In this document: positions 17,199-26,516 of the stretch, piece by piece | Position numbering within the stretch: position 1 is the first letter of the stretch | Layout: every line of letters starts with the position of its first letter | Source of the DNA: JAGDMJ01 sp963809695 | GTDB lineage: Bacteria; Bacteroidota; Ignavibacteria; UBA10030; UBA6906 | Direction: 5' to 3' | Assembly (NCBI GenBank): GCA_963809695.1 | Contig: CAWEKI010000007.1 | Location: forward strand, 124,001 to 188,000 | Length of the DNA: 64,000 nucleotides | Notes under the pieces: model-generated | Told to the model about the DNA's origin: nothing | Database searches by the model: none | Seen by the model: only the letters and a program-made list of their open reading frames with translations | Position numbers and translations under genes: made by a program

Positions 17199-18716
17199 TT
17201 ATGCTCGCCGACGGAAACGGGCCATGAGCAGCCCCTTCACTTCAAGTACCTGGTCCCGCTGGACGAAGTACAATGTCAGTATGTACACCAACGCTCCGGC
17301 AAGTACCATGGCAATCACGGTGGCAATACCATGCGTTCCCCCGCCAAGGAGGCGGAGCGGCTCTTTGCTGAACTGCACGGCGGCCATCATGAGCAAGCCG
17401 CAGCCAACCGCCGGAAGGGGGACTAGGACCATTTTGAGGGCGATCCCCTTGAGCACGGTCTGCATCTGATACACGTTGAAGGCAAGCCCGATAATGTGTG
17501 CTCCGAGGACCGCAAACGCGATCCCGACGATTCCGTCAGGAAGAAGCAGCGCAAAAAGCGGGAGCATCGTAAGGAGCACTACCAGGCCCGCTCGGACGTT
17601 GTACACAGGCCGGCCGGTCGAGAGAAAGAGGGCAGACGTGCTTGCCGACAAAGGCTTCACCAGTCCGACACAGGCCAGCACCTGAAACGCCGGAATCATC
17701 GGAAGCCACTGCGGCTTCAACAGCGTGGAGACGACTTCCGGAGCGGCAACAACCATTCCCATCGATACCGGAACGGTCACGAACGATATCAGCCGTATGC
17801 TCTTCAGATACGCGCGGGCCAGACGATCGGTCTCCCCCTGCATGCGTGCATAGGAAGGAAGCAAGACCGCGCCCAAGACATTGTTGATGCTATCGACGGA
17901 GCGGCTGGTGAAGTCATACGCTTTCCCGTAGAGTCCCAGGGCGTTGGTTCCCAACCACCGGACGACGGTCAGGTTGTCAATAATGGAATAGACATACGTG
18001 ATGACGCCCCCTCCGGTGGCATGGATGCCGAACGTCAGAAGTGCTTTCATCAGAGAACCATCCCATGGCTTCCGGGCGAGCCATTCGCGCCGCGGGGACA
18101 TTGACCAGTAAAGAACGACATTCAGAAGCGATTTTGAGAGAGATGCCCAGACAAGGCTCCAATATCCAAATCCAAGATAGGCAAGGCTGAGGGCAACACC
18201 GATGTTCCATAGTTCGGAGGCCAGGACAATCCTGCTCAGTCTGCCAAAGAGCAAGTCCTTCTGGAGCAATGCCTCCGGCACAGTGGTGAGCGAGCCGAGG
18301 AAAATCAACAAGGACATCCATTGGAGTACAGGCGTTACCTCAGGATGGTCCAGAAGGCCAGCGAAGAACCGCGCATTGATCAGGACAATTAATGTCAGGA
18401 CAACCCCCGTAGCCGTATTGACCACAAACGACTGGTACGCAGCCTTTCCCCTATCCGCTCGCGTTTGAACCAGGGCCATGCCGAGACCAAGACCCGAGAA
18501 CAGATTGGTTGTGGAAAGGACGATGCTTGCTGCCGACACGATGCCGAAAGCTACAGGATCGAGGAGGTTGGCGAGAAGAAACGAACTCACGATGGAGATC
18601 GCGCGAAGGGAGATCGTGGCGCCCCCCATCGCCAGAGTTCCTTTGAACGTCTGTGTTTTGAGGTCAGAGGCTTCCCTTTCCGAGGGCATGGTCTTGTTGA
18701 CGATCTCTGGGCTCAT
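17199..18716 (-). CDS. Polysaccharide flippase, MOP family (Wzx/WzxC-like)
   Basis: This 505-residue polytopic protein has about 12-14 hydrophobic segments. The start FKGTLAMGGATISLRAISIV and the following GIVSAASIVLSTTNLFSGLG and MALVQ are typical of the lipopolysaccharide-biosynthesis branch of MOP exporters (WzxC, colanic acid type). It would move lipid-linked repeat units across the inner membrane. The gene overlaps the upstream GT2 gene by four bases (ATGA) and is followed by another GT2, so it belongs to a glycan assembly unit. It is the only flippase in the window and pairs with the polymerase-like gene at 48265. Confidence 0.88.
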   Translation of the reverse strand: MSPEIVNKTMPSEREASDLKTQTFKGTLAMGGATISLRAISIVSSFLLANLLDPVAFGIVSAASIVLSTTNLFSGLGLGMALVQTRADRGKAAYQSFVVNTATGVVLTLIVLINARFFAGLLDHPEVTPVLQWMSLLIFLGSLTTVPEALLQKDLLFGRLSRIVLASELWNIGVALSLAYLGFGYWSLVWASLSKSLLNVVLYWSMSPRREWLARKPWDGSLMKALLTFGIHATGGGVITYVYSIIDNLTVVRWLGTNALGLYGKAYDFTSRSVDSINNVLGAVLLPSYARMQGETDRLARAYLKSIRLISFVTVPVSMGMVVAAPEVVSTLLKPQWLPMIPAFQVLACVGLVKPLSASTSALFLSTGRPVYNVRAGLVVLLTMLPLFALLLPDGIVGIAFAVLGAHIIGLAFNVYQMQTVLKGIALKMVLVPLPAVGCGLLMMAAVQFSKEPLRLLGGGTHGIATVIAMVLAGALVYILTLYFVQRDQVLEVKGLLMARFRRRA

Positions 18717-19657
18717 TTGCGCCTGCTCAGTTTCCGTGCTGATGCCTCAAACGCAACCATGGGATCAAGCATGAGAGAACGGCTCAGCGACCCCGCCGCT
18801 CCAAGAAGGTTGTTCTGTTTCGCCGAAACCATACCCCTCCGCCAGTACGCATCAGCGACGCGCCGGACGAGGAGACGGCGGTGGCGGGGCGAAAGATCGC
18901 TGGACCTGGCCAGGATGTCTTTCCACAGAAGGATAGAACAGTCCCAGTGCTGAAAAGAAGCCGGGCCGAAAGTGCTCGTCAGCCGGCCTGCGTCTTCACG
19001 TCCCCCTTTGACGATCCCGCCGAGCACAGACACAGCACAGATGGGATGTCTCAAGCCAAGGCGCACGTTGAGATGTGTGTCCTCTCCTGCAGACAGGCGC
19101 TCCCACAATCCACCCTCAGCGAGAAACGCTGAGCGCTGAAATATGGAGAAAGGGAGCAGCATTGGCTGCCCCTCTGCCAGGACAATGTCCACGGCGTTTT
19201 CCAGCAACTCGTGCGGGGCGGCCGCCTCAAATCCGACGCGCGCCCATCGGTTCTTCGGAGGAGGGGACTCCTCAAACTCAGCGTCGGAAAAATACAACAC
19301 TGCCGCACCGTCCGTCCCCGCAATTGCGCGGGCCATGTGTTCGAGATAGTTGGGCAACCAGAGATCGTCAGAGTCCAGGAATGCAAGCCAGGGAAAGCGG
19401 GCTTCCGCTGCACCACGGTTTCTCGCAACGGCGGCCCCCGCATTCTCCTGATACGTGTACCGGACCTGGCTCCCGTAGGCCTGCACCCGCTCCCGTGTGT
19501 CGTCGCGTGACCCATCGTCCACGACGAGAATTTCCCCCGCCGGATAAGTCTGGTGCAGGACGCTCTCTATCGCGCGGCAGACCAGGTCGGCGCGGTCATA
19601 CGTGGGAATCACTACGCTGAAACGTGGGGGATGTCCCTGCTCCGGTCGGCTATCCAT
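18713..19657 (-). CDS. Family 2 glycosyltransferase
   Basis: This 314-residue GT-A enzyme shows FSVVIPTYDRADLVCRAIES, VVDDGSRDDT, and AFLDSDDLWLPNYL with the DxD-type motif. The ATG at 19657 overlaps the stop codon of the preceding GT2 gene (the bases ATGGATAG contain both). Translational coupling makes this the preferred start over the GTG at 19702, which would overlap by 50 bases. There are no membrane helices. The gene ends in a four-base overlap with the flippase. It probably extends the same repeat unit. Confidence 0.87.
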   Translation of the reverse strand: MDSRPEQGHPPRFSVVIPTYDRADLVCRAIESVLHQTYPAGEILVVDDGSRDDTRERVQAYGSQVRYTYQENAGAAVARNRGAAEARFPWLAFLDSDDLWLPNYLEHMARAIAGTDGAAVLYFSDAEFEESPPPKNRWARVGFEAAAPHELLENAVDIVLAEGQPMLLPFSIFQRSAFLAEGGLWERLSAGEDTHLNVRLGLRHPICAVSVLGGIVKGGREDAGRLTSTFGPASFQHWDCSILLWKDILARSSDLSPRHRRLLVRRVADAYWRRGMVSAKQNNLLGAAGSLSRSLMLDPMVAFEASARKLSRRK

Positions 19658-20624
19658 GCACTTCCGCGGCACGCGGTCTATCCTCTCCCCGGGGTCCTGC
19701 ACCGAAGAGCTTCCGGCGCATACCCACCACGAATTCTCCGGTCAGGCTGCCGACACGGCGCCGGTAACTGGTGCCAAGCCAGAAGAGGCATTGGCTCTTC
19801 ACAGGCAGGCTAATTGGTGCATGAGAGACTGCCTTCACATATTCCAGCATTTGGCGCCACTGCGGAAAAAGAACGCGACCCTGGAGGAGCGGATCAAACC
19901 ACCCCGCCCGCAAATGCCACCCCCCTTTGATGGGGTGCGCGCGCCCGGAGGATCCGCCGTGATGACGGTGGTAGAAAAGCGGCTCGGGAATCTCGTAGAA
20001 AGGACCGTAGAGGCCGAGTTCTCCCAACAGCGTTCGGTCGGAATCGGTGTAGTTCAGGATGAGCTTGGTCCGGCGCAAGACATCCAGCCGGATCAGCCCG
20101 AAGACCTGTTCACAGTCGTAGTCCATGAGCACCAGCCGCCGGAACCTCTGCGCAACATCGGGCAGGCTCCCTCTTTCGCGGCTCGGGATATGGCTTGCCC
20201 GTTTCCTGTCGATCGTGTTGCCATGCTCATCGATATCTATATCATCGGGGTATACCAGGATCACGGAAGGATTGCTGTCGAGCACCTCCGCACACCGCTC
20301 AAGGTACGCGGGCGCACAGAGATCATCGTGGGCAGCCCACTTGAAATAGACCCCTCGGGCCAGATCAACCACCCTGTTGTAATTCCACCCCGCACCGCGG
20401 TTGATCTCCTCCCGGTAGTAACGGATCCGTTTGTCGCGCGCCGCGTACTCCCGGCAAATCCCCTGGGTAGCATCCGTCGACCCGTTGTCCGAAATGATCA
20501 GCTCGAAATCCTTATAGGTTTGAACCAGGAGCGAATCGAGGGTTTCGCGGAGGAATCTCTCCCCGTTATACACGGGCATTCCCAGGCTTACCTTTGGATT
20601 CGACGGTCCCTCACCATTCATCAT
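19650..20624 (-). CDS. Family 2 glycosyltransferase
   Basis: This 324-residue GT-A enzyme shows VSLGMPVYNGERFLRETLDS, IISDNGSTDAT, and KWAAHDDLCAP, where HDD stands for the usual DxD. Two consecutive ATGs (20624 and 20621) follow GGAG; the second has the better six-base spacing. The gene begins only 15 bases after the stop of the FnIII/T9SS protein at 20640, so T9SS cargo and glycosyltransferases are probably on one transcript here. Sugar specificity is unknown. Confidence 0.87.
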   Translation of the reverse strand: MMNGEGPSNPKVSLGMPVYNGERFLRETLDSLLVQTYKDFELIISDNGSTDATQGICREYAARDKRIRYYREEINRGAGWNYNRVVDLARGVYFKWAAHDDLCAPAYLERCAEVLDSNPSVILVYPDDIDIDEHGNTIDRKRASHIPSRERGSLPDVAQRFRRLVLMDYDCEQVFGLIRLDVLRRTKLILNYTDSDRTLLGELGLYGPFYEIPEPLFYHRHHGGSSGRAHPIKGGWHLRAGWFDPLLQGRVLFPQWRQMLEYVKAVSHAPISLPVKSQCLFWLGTSYRRRVGSLTGEFVVGMRRKLFGAGPRGEDRPRAAEVHG

Positions 20625-20639
20625 ATTCTCCGCTTTATT

Positions 20640-23600
20640 TTACTTGAGCAGGATCATCTTTCTTGCGAGCGTGAATTCGGGTGTAACAAGGCGGTAGATA
20701 TACATCCCCGCCGCAAGCGGCCGTCCATGGTTGTCACGGGCGCCAAATTCTACTCTATGGAATCCGGCTTCCATTCCTTCATCAACAATCGTCGCGACCA
20801 ATTCTCCCAGGATATTATACACTTCAAGCCTCACGTGCGACTGTTTGGGCAGCGCAAAGTGAATCCAGGTGGACGGATTGAATGGGTTCGGGTAATTCTG
20901 ATCGAGGGCAAACGAACTCGGCAAACCGCGCTCTGCCACAACTACAACGGGCCCCACGTGGAAATGGCGCGTCTGGCTGAAGGGACCCCAACCTTCGGTA
21001 TTGCCCGCTCGCACGCGCCAGAAATACGTAGCGCCCTTGATGAAGGAATGGACCACCATCGTGCTCTCCACGACGGAGGAGTCGATGCTCGTAAGCGAAA
21101 AGAGCGAATCGAACGCAATCTCGAACCAGTACCGATTAACGCCTGGTTGCGACTGTGTCCAGATGAAGCGTGCGCTGTCAGGCGGCACCATCACGCCATC
21201 GGCCAATTGAATCAATGTGACCGGATCTGGCAAATGCGGGATCGTCGTAAGCTTCCAGGTTAGTGACCACGGACCGTTGAGCGTACCCTGCCGTACACGC
21301 ACGTGCCAGTAGTAGGTAGTCTTGTAAGATAGACCCGCCACGAAGCGGGTCGTGTCCGCGACTGAAGAATCGTTCTTGACGAACCCCGACGTGAACGTAG
21401 AATCGGTTGCAAGTTGGAACGAGTACGCCGTGGCGGAGGCAACCTTCCCCCACCGGAAGCTCATACTGAGCGGCTGATCCACGCTCCCGTTGCCGGGGGC
21501 AAGCAGCTGCGTAGCGGCCAGGCCGGTCGAAAACCACCATGCCAGGGAGTACTGTCCCGCGCCGGACGCATTGCGCGCCCGGGCTCTCCAATAGTACACA
21601 GTTCCCGGGGCAAGACCGTTCACGGATCGAGACGTGTCCGCCAGCATGGAGTCAGAGAGGACAAGACCCGATGCAAATGTGGGGTTGGTACCGAGCTGAA
21701 CGTCGTATGAAGTTGCCAATCCCACCGAGCTCCATTTAAGCGTCGAGTTCACCGACTGATTGGTCGATCCGTTGGCGGGACTCACGAGGGCTGGAGCCGC
21801 GAGCCCGGGAGTGAACGCCCACGCCGGGGAAAATGTCCCGATCGCCGCACTATTCTTGGCACGAACGCGCCAGTAATATTTCTGCCCTACCTGCAATCCA
21901 GACGCCACCCGGAAGGTATCAACAACGGTCGAATCATCAAAGGTTGGCACTCCACCCAAGGTTGAATCAGTGGAGACCCGCACGCGGTAAGTCGTCGCGG
22001 ATGCTACTTTGTACCACGAGAGGGTCGGAGTGGGAGAGATGTTCATAGCTCCGTTGACCGGAGATGCCAATGCGGGCACACCTTGTGCGGTGGCAAACAT
22101 GGACACGCTGCTGAACGAACCTTCTCCTCCGGTATTACGGGCGCTCACACGCCAGTAATAGCGTGTCCCGGGAAGGAGCCCGGACACTGCTTTGAGCGTA
22201 TCGGTCAGCGTCGAATCATGCACGATGATGCCCGTGGCAAATGTGGCATCAGTACCAAGTTGAACCCGATACCCTGTTGCTGTCACAGAGCGGTTCCACA
22301 GCAAAGTGAGGGCTGCCGGATTGCCGGAGCTTCCATTGCCCGGCGAGACGAGCACCGGCGCCAATGGAGGAGTGAGAATGGTGGTCTGGAAGGTGTCGTC
22401 AGAGGACGTGGAGGAAGCGCCTCCCCAGTCTGCCGAAGTCACCGTATAGTGGTATGTTGTGCTTGGTGTAAGATTTTGCAGCTGGATGGAGTGACTTGTC
22501 ACAAGGTTGACGAGGTCGCTCGCGATACTCCCGTGCGAGCTCGTGAGGCCGTAGGCAACGCTGCTGGACGCCGGTTCATCCGTCGTCCAGGTAATTGTTG
22601 CGGTGGTCGCCGCAGGAGTAGCGTTAATGTTGGTGATGACGGGGGGAATGCCGTCGGGCGTCGGGGTAATTTTCACAACTCCAAACGTGGCCGAAACATG
22701 ATGCGCCAGCAGCACGAGAGACCCGCCGGCCAGACCGGACGGCAATTCCTGATAGGTCATGAGCCAGGTTGACGGCTCGGCACTGCCCACCTGCCACACC
22801 CTGAACTTGTAAAGAGAGCCTATCCCGACGATCGTCTTGACCTGCATCTTGAAGTAGTATTGCGCTCCGTAGTAGAGGGGTGTGGTAGTGTTTTGCGTGC
22901 GCACAGCCAGGTCGGTACCGCCCGGGGTCATGATCTCCCATTGGTTCGGACTGGTGTACCCCCACCCTTTCCTCCAATGAAACCATCCGATCGCCCCAAG
23001 TGGAATATAGCCCGAAAGCGGCTGTGTGATACTGGGATAAAACACCGGCGAATTCGTATGCCCTTTCCAGCGCATCAAGATCCCGATCCCCGGCCCGCCG
23101 CTGCTGGCATCCCATGCCGCCTGGGATGAGTCGAGGCCATGCACGGTGACTTTCACAGTCGCTTCGTAGTCGGTCCAGGTCGTGTCCCCCAGGGCGATCA
23201 GCCGGTCATACCCGGGCTCGAGAATGCGCACTCCCCCCGCCAGGAGACTCCATTTGCCATCAACAAGCTGAGCGGAGTCCACGAGTTGAGTCCAGGCGCA
23301 TGAATATGGAAGCGGCCAGACCGGCCCGCTCAAGTTCCTCACGGTCACGGTCGACTGAGCGGTCTCCCCATTGTTCGCAACGGCCGTGATCACCACGCTA
23401 TTGTCCCCGTGGGTGAGCTCACTGAATTTCAGATCAATATTGAAATCCCCCGAATTAGCGATGCGTCGGGTGTCAGGGATGAAGGAGAGACTTCTGGCAG
23501 CTCCCCCGTTGAGAGTATATTTCAGCGTTGAAATCCCCGTCGGATGCGACACCGACCCGAGGATGTTGGCCCAGCGCTGAGGTGTTCCGATGGCGCCGAA

Positions 23601-23759
23601 TCGCTGATCATTCCCGTACCAGACATCGATGATTGGGGGAGCGACACTTGCTCCAGCCTCTTTGAGACTGGAGCCGCCGGAGGGGACCGCCGCACGCAAT
23701 GCGGAAGAACCAACGATACATACCAGAGCAAGGGCAGCGCCAACTGTTTGAAACCTCAT
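20640..23759 (-). CDS. Giant secreted FnIII-repeat protein with shared IDVWYG module and T9SS tail
   Basis: This 1,039-residue protein starts at the ATG at 23759 with AGGAGG three bases upstream. Residues 1-25 are a signal peptide. Residues about 40-368 are the module that begins IIDVWYGNDQRF, runs through GDTTWTDYEATVKVTV and QPLSGYIPLGAIGWFHWR, and ends near VKITPTPDG. It is clearly homologous to residues 334-663 of the dockerin protein. One FnIII-like domain with TWTTDEPASSSVAYG (about 373-463) follows, then five FnIII-like repeats of about 95 residues (about 466-943). Each has a D-x-x-F and a YYWRV-type core. The last repeat is of a distinct class (GVNRYWFEIAFDSLFS, GWGPFS). The T9SS type-A tail is LDQNYPNPFNPSTWIHFALP to RKMILLK. 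Probably a surface fibre or glycan-binding protein. Confidence 0.87.
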   Translation of the reverse strand: MRFQTVGAALALVCIVGSSALRAAVPSGGSSLKEAGASVAPPIIDVWYGNDQRFGAIGTPQRWANILGSVSHPTGISTLKYTLNGGAARSLSFIPDTRRIANSGDFNIDLKFSELTHGDNSVVITAVANNGETAQSTVTVRNLSGPVWPLPYSCAWTQLVDSAQLVDGKWSLLAGGVRILEPGYDRLIALGDTTWTDYEATVKVTVHGLDSSQAAWDASSGGPGIGILMRWKGHTNSPVFYPSITQPLSGYIPLGAIGWFHWRKGWGYTSPNQWEIMTPGGTDLAVRTQNTTTPLYYGAQYYFKMQVKTIVGIGSLYKFRVWQVGSAEPSTWLMTYQELPSGLAGGSLVLLAHHVSATFGVVKITPTPDGIPPVITNINATPAATTATITWTTDEPASSSVAYGLTSSHGSIASDLVNLVTSHSIQLQNLTPSTTYHYTVTSADWGGASSTSSDDTFQTTILTPPLAPVLVSPGNGSSGNPAALTLLWNRSVTATGYRVQLGTDATFATGIIVHDSTLTDTLKAVSGLLPGTRYYWRVSARNTGGEGSFSSVSMFATAQGVPALASPVNGAMNISPTPTLSWYKVASATTYRVRVSTDSTLGGVPTFDDSTVVDTFRVASGLQVGQKYYWRVRAKNSAAIGTFSPAWAFTPGLAAPALVSPANGSTNQSVNSTLKWSSVGLATSYDVQLGTNPTFASGLVLSDSMLADTSRSVNGLAPGTVYYWRARARNASGAGQYSLAWWFSTGLAATQLLAPGNGSVDQPLSMSFRWGKVASATAYSFQLATDSTFTSGFVKNDSSVADTTRFVAGLSYKTTYYWHVRVRQGTLNGPWSLTWKLTTIPHLPDPVTLIQLADGVMVPPDSARFIWTQSQPGVNRYWFEIAFDSLFSLTSIDSSVVESTMVVHSFIKGATYFWRVRAGNTEGWGPFSQTRHFHVGPVVVVAERGLPSSFALDQNYPNPFNPSTWIHFALPKQSHVRLEVYNILGELVATIVDEGMEAGFHRVEFGARDNHGRPLAAGMYIYRLVTPEFTLARKMILLK

Positions 23760-23797
23760 ATTCCTCCTACGTGGATGTCGTGGTCCCTGTGCCATCG

Positions 23798-26473
23798 TTA
23801 CTTAACCAGTAACATTTTCTTCGTAATCGAAGATTCCGGTGTCACAAGACGATAGTAGTAAACACCGCTTGCCATGTGGGTCCCATCCATATCGATCGTG
23901 TACACGCCCGCCGGCAACCGATCATCCACAAGTACTGCGATCCGTTCGCCAAGCACAGAATAGACCTCGATGCGAACCTGCTTCTCCATCGGAAGGGCAA
24001 ACCGTATCCTGGTTGACGGGTTGAAGGGGTTCGGGAAGTTCTGATCCAGGCTCAGTTGTCTGGGTAATGCATTCTCCCGTCGCAGACCCTGGGACTGATC
24101 AGCATAAAAGGTCCAAACGGAACTGAAAGGTCCCCATCCCCCATAATTCTCCCCCCGCACCCGCCACCAATAAGTCCTGTTGCGCAGGGGAACATACACC
24201 CGGCCAACAGTGTCGACGATTGTCGAATCGACAAGCGAGAATGAGAAAGCGGAGTCCATACCAACTTCAAGCCAGTAACGGGTGACCGCCGGTTGGACTT
24301 GGTTCCAAATGAACGTCACGCTGTCTGTGCCGACGTGCGCTCCCTGAAAGGGTGAAGCGAGAACCGGCTGGCCAGGCAGCTGGGCCGCGGTAGTGAACCA
24401 CCAGGTTGTTGAGTATGGAGTATACCCGGTCGCAACCCTGGCCTGGACGCGCCAGAAGTATCGGGTACCGTGCGCAAGACCGACCACGGTCCGGAACGAA
24501 TCAACAATCGAAGAATCATTCTTGACAAATCCTCCGGCGAAGGTTGAATCGGAGGCAACCTGGAGCCGGTACGTGATTGCCCCGGTGACTTTCGTCCACC
24601 TGAAAATTTCTACTGTCGACAATCCTGTCGCACCGTTCAATGGCTGGAGTGTGACTGGCGCCACGAGCATCTGGTTCGTACGGAAGCGCCAGCTGCCCGA
24701 GAACGTGCTGGTCACCTCCACTGTCCTCGCGCTAACCCGCCAGAAGTACGTCGTTGATTCTGTCAAAACCGGGAGGACACGCACGGTGTCGCCACTGTTC
24801 CATTCGTCCACAAGAGCCGCTCCAGCAAAAGTGGAATCCGTGCTCACTTGTAGACGGTATCCAAGAGCCCACTGGACCGACCTCCAGCGCAGCGTCGGTG
24901 TGAGTGAAGAGACATTCGCACCGTTTAAAGGGTCGCTCAGCGCCGGCGCCGCAAGCGCGGTCCTGAAGGTAAGTCTGGCGGACCATGGCCCGGTCAAGCC
25001 CGCGACCGTCGCCCTCACACGCCAGAAGTATGCTGCTCCGCCATGCAGGTTGTTCAGACTTGCAACAGTATCAACGATGGTGGAATCGTCAAGCGCCAGC
25101 GCAGTTGCAAACGTGGAGTCGAGGCCTGCCTGGACACGGTACGTAGAAGCACCTTGTATAGCCATCCATCGAAACAGGACTGCCGTAGGCAGTCCTGTTG
25201 CACCTCCGGCCGGGTACAGCGTTTGAGGTGCCCCAACCTGTTCCTGCTCCGGAGAACCTGCGGTGACGGTCATGGGCCGGTATGCACCGTTGATGATCTT
25301 TGAGCTTTGCGCAAACTGCGTGCCATCCATAAGACCCATTGTCAGGTGCTGTGGCACACCGGTGAGGAGCGTCTGGTCGGTACCATTGCGGCCAAAACCG
25401 AAAACGGTCATTTGCGCGTTCATCGGCCAGTAGATATCCGTGGCCGTGTCATCTTCGTTGTGGATCATGAAGAGCGAGCGACCGCCTGTACCGACATTGG
25501 GATCGCTGAAATACGCCCACTCATTCGTTGGAATGTCTGCAGTCCAGGTCGTCGACAGCGCGGTCTGGGTCCCGTCTGACCTGACCATGAAATCCGTGGC
25601 GGGTTGGAGCAGCCCGCCCGGCGTTCCTTCATAGAGGAGCCAATAACTTCCGGCTGCCTTGGTCATCGTCATCCGCGCAAACCGGGGATAAATTTCCCAC
25701 ACGCATTCCCACAACCCGTCATTCGTCATCGAATGAAAGGTAGCCTTCACCGGACCTGTGTGGACGATGTCACTCGTGGAGTTCGTCATGCCAGGATGAA
25801 AAGACCCAGATCCAACAGCTGGGTGTATGGCATTCGGGATGCCGCGATACTCCCCTGCCGATCCGCTCCCCGGCGTGGGGTCAAAGCTAAGCCAGTCATT
25901 GCCGTTAGCATCGACCCAGCTTGAAAACCCCGCACCCTGTTTATGGTAGTAATAGGTGCTGCCGGTAGCCTGAATGCGAAAGCTCGATTGCCCGGCGTCA
26001 GTGATATTGTCTGTCAGTATCACCTCTGGCATGACCTGGGCCGCCTGGAATGTCCCGGACCCGCCTTGGAAGTAGACATGATACGTGCGTGTTGTTCCCG
26101 ACGCAGTGGTTCCTCCTGCGATCAGGACGAGCCGCCCGGATGCCTTGGAGGTGGCATTGTAGTCGGTGTCCTTGTCAAACTGGAACGCAACTGCAGTATC
26201 GATGATGCCACCCGTGCCATCCACCTCCACCACGCGCAGGGAATTCTCCAGGAAGGTGCCGCTGAAGCCGAAGCCGGACATCAGCTGGGTGAAGTTGAGT
26301 TGAACCTCGGCGGGCATGTCAAGGCGCTCATAGCTTCCCACCGAGACCGTGACAGGAACGCGAAAACGCCAGGCGGTACCAAGCCAGGATCCAACTGCAT
26401 GCGCCGTGGCAAAACCGGCCAGGAGAATCAGCAGCAGGACAATATTCCTGCCGACAAACGTCCGATTGGTCAT
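23798..26473 (-). CDS. Giant secreted FnIII-repeat protein with unrecognised N-terminal domain and T9SS tail
   Basis: This 891-residue protein starts at the ATG at 26473 (GAGGA eight bases upstream; the TTG at 26512 is rejected). A signal peptide covers about 1-27. Residues about 28-400 form a beta-rich domain I do not recognise. It opens with WRFRVPVTVSVGSYERLDMP and contains YHVYFQGG and WECVWEIYPRFARMTMTK; the latter hints at a carbohydrate-active or carbohydrate-binding superfold. Four FnIII-like repeats follow (about 413-791). The last is the distinct RYWLEVGMDSAFS/GGWGPFS class. The T9SS tail is LDQNFPNPFNPSTRIRFALP to KKMLLVK. It lies between two similar genes with 38- and 43-base gaps and is very likely co-transcribed with them. 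Confidence 0.86.
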   Translation of the reverse strand: MTNRTFVGRNIVLLLILLAGFATAHAVGSWLGTAWRFRVPVTVSVGSYERLDMPAEVQLNFTQLMSGFGFSGTFLENSLRVVEVDGTGGIIDTAVAFQFDKDTDYNATSKASGRLVLIAGGTTASGTTRTYHVYFQGGSGTFQAAQVMPEVILTDNITDAGQSSFRIQATGSTYYYHKQGAGFSSWVDANGNDWLSFDPTPGSGSAGEYRGIPNAIHPAVGSGSFHPGMTNSTSDIVHTGPVKATFHSMTNDGLWECVWEIYPRFARMTMTKAAGSYWLLYEGTPGGLLQPATDFMVRSDGTQTALSTTWTADIPTNEWAYFSDPNVGTGGRSLFMIHNEDDTATDIYWPMNAQMTVFGFGRNGTDQTLLTGVPQHLTMGLMDGTQFAQSSKIINGAYRPMTVTAGSPEQEQVGAPQTLYPAGGATGLPTAVLFRWMAIQGASTYRVQAGLDSTFATALALDDSTIVDTVASLNNLHGGAAYFWRVRATVAGLTGPWSARLTFRTALAAPALSDPLNGANVSSLTPTLRWRSVQWALGYRLQVSTDSTFAGAALVDEWNSGDTVRVLPVLTESTTYFWRVSARTVEVTSTFSGSWRFRTNQMLVAPVTLQPLNGATGLSTVEIFRWTKVTGAITYRLQVASDSTFAGGFVKNDSSIVDSFRTVVGLAHGTRYFWRVQARVATGYTPYSTTWWFTTAAQLPGQPVLASPFQGAHVGTDSVTFIWNQVQPAVTRYWLEVGMDSAFSFSLVDSTIVDTVGRVYVPLRNRTYWWRVRGENYGGWGPFSSVWTFYADQSQGLRRENALPRQLSLDQNFPNPFNPSTRIRFALPMEKQVRIEVYSVLGERIAVLVDDRLPAGVYTIDMDGTHMASGVYYYRLVTPESSITKKMLLVK

Positions 26474-26516
26474 TCCAAAAGTCCTCACAGTTGTCGCTCC
26501 TTTCACAGGCAAACAC

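Noticed and set aside
19602..21263. 553-codon plus-strand frame across a GT2 gene and an FnIII gene
   Set aside because: No start signal, no recognisable domain, and it crosses a real gene boundary on the other strand.
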